Below are positions 1 to 8,352 of a stretch of DNA of 64,000 nt, one piece after another. The translations under genes were made by a program, and so were the position numbers. Positions within the stretch are counted from its first letter, which is position 1; each line of letters starts with the position of its first letter. The notes below the pieces were generated by a model. The model was given only the letters and a program-made list of their open reading frames with translations, was not told the DNA's origin and did not search any database. The stretch lies in contig NZ_CP182485.1 of NCBI RefSeq assembly GCF_048282545.1, positions 372,001-436,000 on the forward strand, written 5' to 3'. The DNA comes from Opacimonas immobilis. GTDB lineage: Bacteria; Pseudomonadota; Gammaproteobacteria; Enterobacterales; Alteromonadaceae.

Positions 1-757
1 GGTGAGTCGAGCCAGCCACAATGACAAAGCGTTTTAGCAAGCTTTTTCCTACTTTTGCAACTTCATCAGAGACAGCGATGTCGGTAACTTGATCAAATTT
101 GATATTCTGCGTTAAGGTCAACCGATCATCACCAAACCCCAATTGTTGGTAGGCTTCAAAATCCCGCTCTCCTTGGGCACATACATGCTGAATATTGGCA
201 AACACAGGTTCTGATAAAAGCGAAATTTGTGCGTACTTCTGAGCTGAACGTTCCGTCATTCGTGCATTGATCAACATGACCGGAATCTGGCGCTTAGCCA
301 ATTTCATAATCATATTAGGCCATAATTCCACTTCGGTAATGAATACGCGTTTGGGTTTTAACGCTTGGATGAATGCGTTGATGAGCCACGGAAGATCCCA
401 TGGCAAATAATGATGTTGCACCATCTCGCCAAAAATATCTCTTACGCGTCCCGCTCCGGTAGGGGTCGTAGTGGTAATGGTGATCTTGCGAGTCGGTTCC
501 TCTTGTAATAATGCTTTGATGACACAGGATGCGGCAACCACTTCGCCAACCGAGACACAATGAAACCAATCATCGGCTTCAACGAGATCCTCTGCAATAT
601 CACCATAACGCTGTCCTCGTCGTTGATAGCGTTTATTGGACAAATAAAACTGGCGCCACAGTCCCCATTTGATGGTGACGGGGATATAAATAAGCAGTAT
701 TAAAAAATCATACAGTAAAAAAGCCAAATACTGTGGCAAAGTGCGTTGGTGTACCAT
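1..757 (-). CDS. waaA: 3-deoxy-D-manno-octulosonic acid transferase, 5' part (runs off the left edge)
   Basis: WaaA moves Kdo from CMP-Kdo to lipid A precursor at the inner membrane, the first step of LPS core assembly. About 252 codons are visible. An N-terminal hydrophobic anchor (residues about 9-28) is followed by the family's HCVSVGEV motif, the TTTTPTGAGRV loop, FITEVELWPN and a final VAGSTH at the window edge, all in the usual order for a protein of about 420 residues. I chose ATG 757 because it is the first ATG before the anchor. It lies 61 bp downstream of the YdjM-like gene on the same strand and could be co-transcribed. The C-terminal half lies outside the window. Confidence 0.93.
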   Translation of the reverse strand, partial: MVHQRTLPQYLAFLLYDFLILLIYIPVTIKWGLWRQFYLSNKRYQRRGQRYGDIAEDLVEADDWFHCVSVGEVVAASCVIKALLQEEPTRKITITTTTPTGAGRVRDIFGEMVQHHYLPWDLPWLINAFIQALKPKRVFITEVELWPNMIMKLAKRQIPVMLINARMTERSAQKYAQISLLSEPVFANIQHVCAQGERDFEAYQQLGFGDDRLTLTQNIKFDQVTDIAVSDEVAKVGKSLLKRFVIVAGSTH

Positions 758-818
758 GTGGAACGAATGATATCAATATATGTATGCTCGCCAATATAGC
801 ACAACTCCTCCCTATTCG

Positions 819-1832
819 TTAGTCTGTGCTGATTTGTACTGCAGGATCAACTATTCTTTGCAATATCAGAGGAAGTCCGGCAAAGGAAGGACGATTTTCT
901 ATCTGACGCAAATCGCCTAGCACAATATCGCTACCACTTACCTGACCCACAGCAAACGTAAACACATAGGCGTTTTCCACCCCCATGCGCAAATCCGTTA
1001 AGATGACTTCATTTTCAACTTGTTTGACGCTGTACAAACCCTTGGTAAACCATTGCAAACGCTGTACATGCCATTCATCTGCAATATTTTTCAATAATTC
1101 CGGTTCTGTTGGATAACGCGTGATGGAAACCTCATCGACGTAATCAAAGATAGATGTGTAGATTTCATAATACGCATCGTCTTCAACCACGACACTGCGC
1201 CACAATAAAGTCGTCAAAGGCGCTGGTGTACTGACATACACCCTGTCATCAATCCCTTGGGCCGCTAACGCATGCTGGTTAATATAATCAATATATTGCT
1301 TCGCTGCGATCGCCCAGAGCATGTAACCAACACTTATCCCAAGTCCCCAAAACGTGAGCTTACGTAATCGCTCAAGCGAAATACGAGGCATCAAATAGAA
1401 CAGAGTTGGAATGAGTAAAGGCAGAGTGTAGAGAGGATCAATGATAAAAAATATCGAATACGCAAAGGGGTATTCGGTGAGCCCCCAGAATACTTGTGTG
1501 CCATAGACAGTCAAGCCGTCGATCAACGAATGAGTCGCTAAAACGGTAAAGGCCATCCCTGCCCAGTGAGCAAAGTGAGTTTTCGTTTGAGGATGCAATT
1601 TACAAAACAACCAAGCCAATATAGGGCTAATCAGCGCATGCACCAAAAAAGAATGACTGAACCCTCGGTGGTACGTGAAGTTTTCAATATCCCCTCCGTA
1701 AGGGATCAGTACATCCAGATCCGGAAGGGTGCCAAGTACCGCGCCATACAACGCAGCACGTCTACCTACTTTCGAGCCCATAATGGCGTAACCAACCGTT
1801 GCGCCCAGTGCGATTTGTGTTATTGAATCCAT
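819..1832 (-). CDS. YdjM/DUF457-family membrane-bound metal-dependent hydrolase
   Basis: 337 residues. The start MDSITQIALGATVGYA, the PDLDVL motif and the YHRGFSHS histidine motif (about residues 54-61) are hallmarks of the YdjM family, inner-membrane proteins annotated as metal-dependent hydrolases with no settled reaction. Four to five membrane segments occupy residues 10-180. A soluble C-terminal half of about 150 residues is probably extracytoplasmic. Its start overlaps the stop of the MFS gene by one base (TAATG), so the two are translationally coupled. E. coli ydjM is LexA-regulated, but I see no SOS box here, since the gene sits inside an operon. Substrate unknown. Confidence 0.8.
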   Translation of the reverse strand: MDSITQIALGATVGYAIMGSKVGRRAALYGAVLGTLPDLDVLIPYGGDIENFTYHRGFSHSFLVHALISPILAWLFCKLHPQTKTHFAHWAGMAFTVLATHSLIDGLTVYGTQVFWGLTEYPFAYSIFFIIDPLYTLPLLIPTLFYLMPRISLERLRKLTFWGLGISVGYMLWAIAAKQYIDYINQHALAAQGIDDRVYVSTPAPLTTLLWRSVVVEDDAYYEIYTSIFDYVDEVSITRYPTEPELLKNIADEWHVQRLQWFTKGLYSVKQVENEVILTDLRMGVENAYVFTFAVGQVSGSDIVLGDLRQIENRPSFAGLPLILQRIVDPAVQISTD

Positions 1833-3007
1833 TATTTCTCCTTAGGCATTCGCGAAGTTATCCAGGCTCCTACCAACAACATAGCCACACATATCAAGAT
1901 TAGGTGAGTTGACAACACAGAGTAAAGCACCGCATAAAGCGCCCCAAGCCCCAACAATACAAGGCCAACCAAAGTATTTCCAGATGCCACATACTGCTGA
2001 CGTATATCGCTTTCAACGATGTCTAACAAGTAGGTTTTGCGCGCCGTCCGTACTCCAGCATAGCCCAGATTTGCGACCGCAAAACACAACATCATCAACC
2101 AGATGGAGGTCAGTTCGCAATACCATATGAGGTAAAATCCAAACGCACCCAACAGGGTCATCGCAATGGCTTTTTGCATAGTGTGCCGTGCAGAATCATC
2201 CGATAAAATACCCCACACTGCTGAGGACAGAAAGCTGGCTATCGCGCCTCCTAACATAAACCAAGGCAAGCTTGAATACACCGCTTGTTCAGACGCAACT
2301 GCAAGGACCATATAGGGCATGACCAGCGCACCATGTAATACGGCAGAGCGTTGATAAACGATTTTGCGCAAAAGCGGCGTTTGCCGCCAAAATTGCACCA
2401 GCGATCCCTGCCTACTTGATTCGAGCCCTGTTGGCATCGAAAGTGAAATACTCAACCAACATCCTATGGCATAACAAGTAAAACCGCCTATCAATAACCC
2501 CGTCAGAATTGGGATTTTATGAGCGATATCCTGCAACTGGAGTAAATACACACTAACTACTATGGTCAGTAATCCTGAAATACTTCCTCCCAATCCAATG
2601 AGCTTGCCGCGCTCACCTTTTGCAATATTGTGCGCTTGAATATCTTTGACGGTAAAGGAACACAAGGCTCGCCCAACACTGAGCAATACGACACTGAACA
2701 AACCAATGACGCTTCGTCCTGCTATTGGAAGCAGTAAAACCGTAAGTAACAGCCCCAAACTCGCACCTTGCAGAATCATACCCGAACGCCAAATGAGCCC
2801 CGTTTGATAACGAGAGCGAAGTGCTTGTTTAACCGACCACTGTGGCAATAGGGAACCTGATTCTTTGATAGGAACTAATAAACTGAGCATCCAAATTGGG
2901 GCGTTTAGGGTCAAAAAAATCCAAGGTAAGATGATCTTAGCAGATACCAGTTCATCGGCGAGTTGAGTGAATGATGATATAGATAGTAGGCGTTTAAAGC
3001 CTTGCAT
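1832..3007 (-). CDS. MFS transporter
   Basis: 391 residues that are almost wholly hydrophobic, with about 11-12 predicted membrane segments and short charged loops. The fold looks like a major facilitator carrier, but no substrate-specific motif is recognisable. It overlaps kynU upstream and the YdjM-like gene downstream by one base each (TAATG), so it belongs to the same transcript. Transport of a tryptophan-pathway intermediate such as anthranilate or kynurenine is possible from context only. Confidence 0.7.
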   Translation of the reverse strand: MQGFKRLLSISSFTQLADELVSAKIILPWIFLTLNAPIWMLSLLVPIKESGSLLPQWSVKQALRSRYQTGLIWRSGMILQGASLGLLLTVLLLPIAGRSVIGLFSVVLLSVGRALCSFTVKDIQAHNIAKGERGKLIGLGGSISGLLTIVVSVYLLQLQDIAHKIPILTGLLIGGFTCYAIGCWLSISLSMPTGLESSRQGSLVQFWRQTPLLRKIVYQRSAVLHGALVMPYMVLAVASEQAVYSSLPWFMLGGAIASFLSSAVWGILSDDSARHTMQKAIAMTLLGAFGFYLIWYCELTSIWLMMLCFAVANLGYAGVRTARKTYLLDIVESDIRQQYVASGNTLVGLVLLGLGALYAVLYSVLSTHLILICVAMLLVGAWITSRMPKEK

Positions 3008-4275
3008 TAGGTCACCGTATTGCGGGTTTGATATTGCTGCGCTCGATACATTTTACATTGCATAATATGGGCAAGAGAATCCGTTGCTTTGAGCACATCA
3101 AAATAACTGATATACAATGGTGCGAAACCGATGCGCAAAATATTGGGCTCTCGAAAATCGGCAATGACACCTTGTTCAATCCACGCTTGGCAAATCGCAT
3201 ACGCATCAGGGTGAGCGAGGGCGATTTGACTGCCTCTTCGAGCATCGTCCATATCCGTCACTAATTCTAATGGTTGCAATGCAGGATGTTGCTCAATCAC
3301 TGAAACCATAAAAGACGATAGCTTGAGTGATTTCTGTCGCACGTCAGACATATCCACGTCGCTAAATATCGTCAAGGCTCCTTTGAGCACCGCCATTGAC
3401 ACAATATTTGGGGTGCCACATAACAAGCTATCAATGCCATCGCTTGGCACATAATCTTGCTCAAAAGCAAACGAATTGGCATGTCCCATCCAGCCGGTAA
3501 GTGGTTGTTTGAGTCGATTGTGATGTATGGGATTTACATAAATAAAAGCTGGAGCACCTGGACCACCGTTAAGATACTTATAGCTACACCCCACCGCAAA
3601 ATCGACCTCGTGTTCATCGAGCGACAACTCCAGAGCACCGGCGCTGTGAGCAAGATCCCAAATCACTAAAATGCCCAAGGCGTGAGCGGCTTGCGTGATC
3701 TTTGCCATATCCAACATATAGCCCGTTTTGTAATTGACATGAGTCAACATGAGCACAGCGATCGATTCATCTAATTGCGCAATAATGTCTTGCTCATCAA
3801 CATAGATAAGGCTCACTTCAGAGCGATGTGCCATTAAACCTTGCGCGATATAACCATCACTAGGGAAGTTTCCTTGTTGAGTCATAATGACATGACGATC
3901 TGGCTGCAGATTAAGCGCACTATGCAAGAGTTTATATAAATTGATACTAGTGGAATCGCAAGCGATGACAGAGTCTGCTTGAGCGCCAATAATCGGTGCA
4001 ATCTGAGCGCCCACAATGCGCGGTAACCTGATCCAATCGTGTACATTCCAAGAGGTAATCAGATCCGTTTGCCATTGTGCATCTAGCACTGATTGGCCAG
4101 CCATTTGTGCCGCATGTGACGCAGGACCAAGAGAATTACCGTCCAAATAAATCGTGTTATCAGGAATGGAAAACGCTTTGCGTTTTTCCTTTAATACATC
4201 CTCTGAGTCAAGTTGCTGGGCTTGCGCTAAAATATCCATCCACACATCATTTGGCCAGGTGACTTGTGGGGTCAT
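3007..4275 (-). CDS. kynU: kynureninase
   Basis: 422 residues, the usual length for this PLP enzyme, which splits L-kynurenine to anthranilate and alanine. Visible motifs are YLDGNSLGP near residue 43, the phosphate-site TSINLYKLL, the cofactor aspartate segment VIWDLAHSAGA, and the Schiff-base lysine in GCSYKYLNGGPGAP. It overlaps the upstream hydrolase gene by four bases (ATGA). Together they give the path from N-formylkynurenine to anthranilate. No tryptophan dioxygenase gene is present in the window. Confidence 0.95.
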   Translation of the reverse strand: MTPQVTWPNDVWMDILAQAQQLDSEDVLKEKRKAFSIPDNTIYLDGNSLGPASHAAQMAGQSVLDAQWQTDLITSWNVHDWIRLPRIVGAQIAPIIGAQADSVIACDSTSINLYKLLHSALNLQPDRHVIMTQQGNFPSDGYIAQGLMAHRSEVSLIYVDEQDIIAQLDESIAVLMLTHVNYKTGYMLDMAKITQAAHALGILVIWDLAHSAGALELSLDEHEVDFAVGCSYKYLNGGPGAPAFIYVNPIHHNRLKQPLTGWMGHANSFAFEQDYVPSDGIDSLLCGTPNIVSMAVLKGALTIFSDVDMSDVRQKSLKLSSFMVSVIEQHPALQPLELVTDMDDARRGSQIALAHPDAYAICQAWIEQGVIADFREPNILRIGFAPLYISYFDVLKATDSLAHIMQCKMYRAQQYQTRNTVT

Positions 4276-5090
4276 AACGCGCGCTCCAATAAATTTTGTA
4301 ATAACGACTTATACGCCGTGGTTTGGGTGTGGATCCAAGCAAAGTGCCCTGCATGCTGGGTCGTATTCACTGAGGCATTTGGATAACTGGCCTGTTTGAT
4401 AGGTACTATCTTGTCTTCATTGCCATGCCACAATATCACTTCGATATTGGATGGCATCTGATAAGAGCGCGGCGAGGCACTTTTATATATTTCAGGGATA
4501 ATTGCAGGGGAGTCGCCCATAAAACGTAATGTAGCTTGTTGGCAAGAATTATCGCCTTGCGCATAAGTAGCAACATCAACAATTGCAGCAAGACCATGCA
4601 CATTGATATTCGAGCTAGGGGCCCACTGCGACGCTTGTGTTGCGGCTAATAAAGCCAAATGCCCACCAGCAGAATGCCCCACAATAGCAATCGGACGTTC
4701 GGTTGCATAGGTTGTGTCAGTTACCGCTTTTCGTAAACCATTGATAATATCGTCTCTGGCAATCGGCCATCCTGCACGTTCATCAGTAGTGCGACGATAT
4801 TCAAGACCGATAACCGTAAAGCCCGCTTCGTAAAAAGCTGACATCACAGGTTTGGCATGCTCTATATCATAAGCATCCAACCAGCAGCCGCCATGAATAA
4901 AAATCAGTAATGGCGCATCGTCGGCTTGTTGCCAACGAAGATAAAATTGTTCCGGCGCTGCTCCATAAATATGTCTCTGAGTGGCTGGCACAGAGGGTTG
5001 TGCCAGCACTTCAGAAAAAGTCGCATCCTCTTTAGCCAATGCTTGACTGACCAAAAGGACGCTTATGCATAATGTAATGATGTAATTAAT
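4272..5090 (-). CDS. alpha/beta hydrolase, kynurenine formamidase-like, probable secreted form with ATT start
   Basis: The family hydrolyses N-formylkynurenine or related esters/amides. Visible are the oxyanion motif HGGCW, nucleophile GHSAGG, acid in WHGNEDKIVP and base in HAGHFAW. Context with kynU supports arylformamidase activity. The start is odd. A TTG at 5054 would begin the protein at MVSQALAKED, but the frame stays open 12 codons further, to ATT at 5090, preceded by GGAG with a 6-base gap. From there the protein begins INYIITLCISVLLVSQALA and then KED, an almost ideal signal peptide with ALA cleavage site. No ATG exists in that frame after the TAG at 5096-5094. I infer an ATT start and periplasmic export. 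The alternative is a cytoplasmic protein from TTG 5054, which lacks a Shine-Dalgarno sequence. Confidence 0.75.
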   Translation of the reverse strand: MNYIITLCISVLLVSQALAKEDATFSEVLAQPSVPATQRHIYGAAPEQFYLRWQQADDAPLLIFIHGGCWLDAYDIEHAKPVMSAFYEAGFTVIGLEYRRTTDERAGWPIARDDIINGLRKAVTDTTYATERPIAIVGHSAGGHLALLAATQASQWAPSSNINVHGLAAIVDVATYAQGDNSCQQATLRFMGDSPAIIPEIYKSASPRSYQMPSNIEVILWHGNEDKIVPIKQASYPNASVNTTQHAGHFAWIHTQTTAYKSLLQNLLERAL

Positions 5091-5093
5091 ACA

Positions 5094-5305
5094 CTACTCC
5101 ATTGCCGGCGCATCACTGATATTACGCTCAAGAATTTTGTTGGCTCCAATATCGCTTTCAGTAAAACGCAACGGTCTCAGTTGAGGTTACTCAGAATATA
5201 ACATGGTTTGATCCAAATAGTGATCATTACCAGCCACATAGGTCATCGAGCACCGCAATCGCGGAATAACTGTGTAAATAACCCCCAATCGGTTTTGACC
5301 TATTC
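5094..5305 (-). pseudogene. possible degraded reading frame upstream of the hydrolase
   Basis: In the same frame as the hydrolase, the minus strand reads through two protein-like stretches separated by single stops: one ending TYVAGNDHYLDQTMLYSE (TAA) and one reading RPLRFTESDIGANKILERN (ending TAG at 5096-5094). Composition looks coding but I recognise no family. It may be the eroded 3' end of a lost gene, or chance. Confidence 0.25.
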
Positions 5306-5338
5306 ACTGTATTGCCATGCTGACTGCTGCAATTGAAA

Positions 5339-6139
5339 CTAGTTTCTTGCTTGCAACTGCTGAATCATTTGTTTTAATTCAGCGATATCCGCTTGTAGAT
5401 CCGCAACTGTAGGTTCATGAGCCGTTTCTTCCTCACGCATCAATTGATGTTCTTTTTCCATGACACCGACGACAATCCCTATCACCATATTAAGAAATGC
5501 AAATGCGGTTAGGAAAATAAACGTAAAATAGAATACCCAAGACATCGGATACACTTCCATGGTTTCGTACATCACATCGGTCCAATCTTCAAACGTCATG
5601 ACGCGGAACAAGGTCAACATGGAGATAGCAATATCGCCCCACAACACAGGGTTAATCGACTCAAAGATATAACTGCCAATCGCTGCATAGATATAAAAGA
5701 TGATAAACATCAGTAATAAGACATAAAACAGCTGAGGCATCGCGCGAAGCAAGGAGTTAATTAACACACGTAACTCAGGAACAACCGAAATCATCCGCAA
5801 CACACGGAAGATTCGGACCAAGCGTGCCAGTAAAGCCATTTCCGAATCATCTATCGGAACCAGACTGACCGCAACGACGAGCGTATCAAAAATATTCCAG
5901 CCCTTTTTGAAGAAGGATTTTTTGTCCTCGTCTGTGACAAAGCGCAACGTGATTTCAAATAAGAAGAAAATGGTAATAAACCAATCCATGACCTTCGTAA
6001 CAGACAGCGCAGAGTCATTCAGAGTAAATGTTTTGGCTCCAATTTCTAGAGCAGAAATGATAATGACCGCAACGACGGACATTTCAAAAATCTTATTGTT
6101 GCGCAAGCGCGTCAATGGACCCATAATTGCTACTGGCAT
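5339..6139 (-). CDS. single-repeat voltage-gated cation channel (BacNav/NaChBac type)
   Basis: 266 residues with the six-transmembrane voltage-gated layout. S1-S3 lie within residues about 18-105. S4 has four arginines spaced by three (LARLVRIFRVLR). S5 is followed by the pore helix and filter LFRVMTFEDWTDVMYE, then S6 AFLNMVIGIVVGVM. A C-terminal coiled coil of about 30 residues (ADLQADIAELKQMIQQL) would tetramerise the channel as in NaChBac. The filter reads TFEDW where NaChBac has TLESW; an acidic residue after the Glu could shift selectivity toward calcium (inference). The gene stands alone, with a Fur-like box about 120 bp upstream. Confidence 0.85.
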   Translation of the reverse strand: MPVAIMGPLTRLRNNKIFEMSVVAVIIISALEIGAKTFTLNDSALSVTKVMDWFITIFFLFEITLRFVTDEDKKSFFKKGWNIFDTLVVAVSLVPIDDSEMALLARLVRIFRVLRMISVVPELRVLINSLLRAMPQLFYVLLLMFIIFYIYAAIGSYIFESINPVLWGDIAISMLTLFRVMTFEDWTDVMYETMEVYPMSWVFYFTFIFLTAFAFLNMVIGIVVGVMEKEHQLMREEETAHEPTVADLQADIAELKQMIQQLQARN

Positions 6140-6255
6140 GGCTAAATCTTTCCTGTAAAACCATCAAAAATCGGCGCTAGCATAATGCAATTACCCGTAC
6201 TTGTCATTAGTGCTTTGGTGCGTTTTTTGTCCTTATGGACAGTGATATGGAAGAC

Positions 6256-6274
6256 AAAAAAGATTATCATTATC
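6256..6274 (-). promoter_or_regulatory. candidate Fur box upstream of the channel gene
   Basis: The 19-bp element matches the palindromic consensus GATAATGATAATCATTATC at 16 of 19 positions, including an unbroken 13-base core. It lies about 120 bp before the channel start and about 20 bp past the stop of the LtaS-like gene. The channel is the only gene starting downstream of it. Iron control of this channel is an inference. Confidence 0.5.
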
Positions 6275-6296
6275 AGTGTCAAATTATCGTTGAGTA

Positions 6297-8267
6297 TTAT
6301 TTTCCTCGCTGAGAATACCAATGATTTTTATATGCCAAACTTCCCCACAATACATGAGCCAATGCAATCTCTGAAGTATCACGGTTAACATCTATTGGTG
6401 ATAGTATGTTGAGTTGATAATTATATTGAAAATTCAAAGGTGCTTTACTTGGTTGTAGGATGGTCACTTCATCATTAACCATGTAAGCGAAATTCTCTGC
6501 ATACTGCATCATTGCTCTGCCAGAAGCAGTTAGATCTGTAAGGTCTTGACCTAACATTGGTGAAAAATTTTCTATACCCATTAACGATAAAAGAGTTGGG
6601 GCTAAATCGATTTGACTGACTATTCTCTTGTCTAAAGTGGGTTCTATACCTGAGTTTAGGATCACACCCGGAATATGGAAATTATTAATCGGAACAAGAT
6701 CTTTACCCATAGCTCTCGCATCATGGTCAGCAACAACGAGGAATATTGTGTTTTCCCAATAGGCTCGCTTCTTTGCTTTTGCAATAAATTGCCCTAATGC
6801 ATAGTCAGCATATTGTATAGCTTTATGCCGCAGCAATTCTTTGTCATCATACTGCGTCAATTGTTTATCGCTATACTGGATAGGGGTAACAACACCATCA
6901 GGAATTTCAAATGGATCATGGTTACTTGACGTAAATATGAAACTAAAAAATGGTTTTCCTTCGTTATGAAGCTTAGTTAATTCAATATCAGCTTGATTAA
7001 ACAAATCACCATCACTTGCCCCCCAAGACGCTACAAATTGTGGGTTTTCAATATCATTAAAGTCAACAATGTCAGTAAAGCCGTTTCCTAGAAAGAAGCT
7101 TTTCATGTTGTCGAAATGACTTTCTCCACCGTAAATGAATTGAGTCTCATAACCATTTTCTTTTAGCAGAGATGCAATAGTAAAAAAGTCCTTTTGCGAT
7201 TTATCTAACTTAACAACTGCCCTAGAGGGCGTTGGAGTAAAGCCAGTTATAACTGCTTCAATACCTCTAACGGAGCGAGTACCTGTTGCGTACAACCGTT
7301 TAAATGCCCAGCCTTCTTGATTTAATTTATCAATTTCAGGTGTTAGCGGGATTCCACCAAGAGATGATACATATTGGGCACCTAAGCTTTCTTCAAGGAT
7401 TATCACCAAGTTTTTTGGTTTCCCCTTAAAGCTTGGTGAACGTTTACTGAAACTGGGGGAATGATTGTTTCTGAAGTTGTCTAAAGGTTGTTTTGACTCC
7501 TGACGAACGAGCTCAATAACTCGATCATCTTCCATCTTGCCATATAGCTTGGCAGCATTTTTTTCATCACCGAATTGATTAAGCGCATAAGCAACACTGT
7601 AAGTTGAATTTAACGTAAGGGAATTAACTAATGGGTCAGTTGAAAAGTACACTAAGGCAGGGTTAATTGGTCTATGGCCTAATGTCCCTCGTGCGGATAA
7701 AGAAATCACAACAATCAGCAACAAAAAGGCCACCAGTCTATTTGCTACTGAAGTACCATCTTTGTCTACCTTATTAGAGACTATGCAATCAGAAAGCTGA
7801 CATAATTTCCTAACAGGTAATAGTAATAGTGCAAACACTAACAATAAAGTAACCAAGTGACCATTCAAAAGCATTTTTGTCACTTCGTCTGGATACGCTA
7901 AATATTCAATAAATAATCTGTTTGGTCTGAAACCATATTCATTGATAAAAGCAGGTGTTACTAATTCAAAAAATAGAATTGCTATAAACCACACAAAAAA
8001 CCAAGTTTTCAGTAAATGTGACCACTGAAAATGAAATCGTGTTCTTGATATCCAAGGATGTAATAATGCGGGCACTGCGCATATATATGCCGCACTACTA
8101 AGGTCAATACGAACTCCGCTGCCAATAAGGTTTGCAAAATTGCCAACGCCTTCAAATCTATCTACTTGCCATAATGCCAACCCTGTACGGGTCAGGGTAA
8201 GAAAAACTATGATGGAAAGAGTGAATAAAAGAAATGGTCGAATAAGGCTGTAGATTGTCGTATGCAT
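6297..8267 (-). CDS. LTA synthase-like (LtaS/MdoB-type) phosphoglycerol/sulfatase-fold transferase
   Basis: 656 residues. Five hydrophobic segments in residues 1-210 precede an extracytoplasmic alkaline-phosphatase/sulfatase domain (about 290-600). The metal and nucleophile region reads NLVIILEESLGAQYV and later TGTRSVRGIEA, where the Thr would be the nucleophile. Other motifs are FIYGGESHFDNM, FIFTSSNHDPF and VADHDAR. Such enzymes move glycerol-phosphate from phosphatidylglycerol to glucans or other glycans. Gram-negative bacteria lack true LTA, so the acceptor is unknown. The diacylglycerol left over would be recycled by DgkA, whose gene lies just upstream. It has its own PmrA-type box 48 bp before the start. 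Confidence 0.85.
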   Translation of the reverse strand: MHTTIYSLIRPFLLFTLSIIVFLTLTRTGLALWQVDRFEGVGNFANLIGSGVRIDLSSAAYICAVPALLHPWISRTRFHFQWSHLLKTWFFVWFIAILFFELVTPAFINEYGFRPNRLFIEYLAYPDEVTKMLLNGHLVTLLLVFALLLLPVRKLCQLSDCIVSNKVDKDGTSVANRLVAFLLLIVVISLSARGTLGHRPINPALVYFSTDPLVNSLTLNSTYSVAYALNQFGDEKNAAKLYGKMEDDRVIELVRQESKQPLDNFRNNHSPSFSKRSPSFKGKPKNLVIILEESLGAQYVSSLGGIPLTPEIDKLNQEGWAFKRLYATGTRSVRGIEAVITGFTPTPSRAVVKLDKSQKDFFTIASLLKENGYETQFIYGGESHFDNMKSFFLGNGFTDIVDFNDIENPQFVASWGASDGDLFNQADIELTKLHNEGKPFFSFIFTSSNHDPFEIPDGVVTPIQYSDKQLTQYDDKELLRHKAIQYADYALGQFIAKAKKRAYWENTIFLVVADHDARAMGKDLVPINNFHIPGVILNSGIEPTLDKRIVSQIDLAPTLLSLMGIENFSPMLGQDLTDLTASGRAMMQYAENFAYMVNDEVTILQPSKAPLNFQYNYQLNILSPIDVNRDTSEIALAHVLWGSLAYKNHWYSQRGK

Positions 8268-8314
8268 CGCTAATAATTTGAATATTAAAACGATGCCTAC
8301 TTTATGAGACCTAA

Positions 8315-8331
8315 CTTAAGATTTACTGAAG
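8315..8331 (-). promoter_or_regulatory. PmrA/CarR-type response-regulator box before the LtaS-like gene
   Basis: On the minus strand the site reads CTTCAG-TAAAT-CTTAAG, two YTTAAK-type half sites separated by five bases, with one base off in the first half. The same site with identical spacer lies before the Omp85 gene. PmrA-type regulators recognise this arrangement. Confidence 0.65.
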
Positions 8332-8352
8332 AAAAACTGAAATAATCTCAAG

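Noticed and set aside
6218..6245. GTCC-TTAT-GGAC hairpin near the Fur-like box as a terminator
   Set aside because: The stem is only four to five pairs and the T-run lies on the wrong side for either neighbouring gene.
6185..6388. Plus-strand frame of 67 codons over the Fur-like box
   Set aside because: No ribosome site, overlaps the 3' end of the LtaS-like gene on the other strand and covers regulatory DNA; composition looks random.
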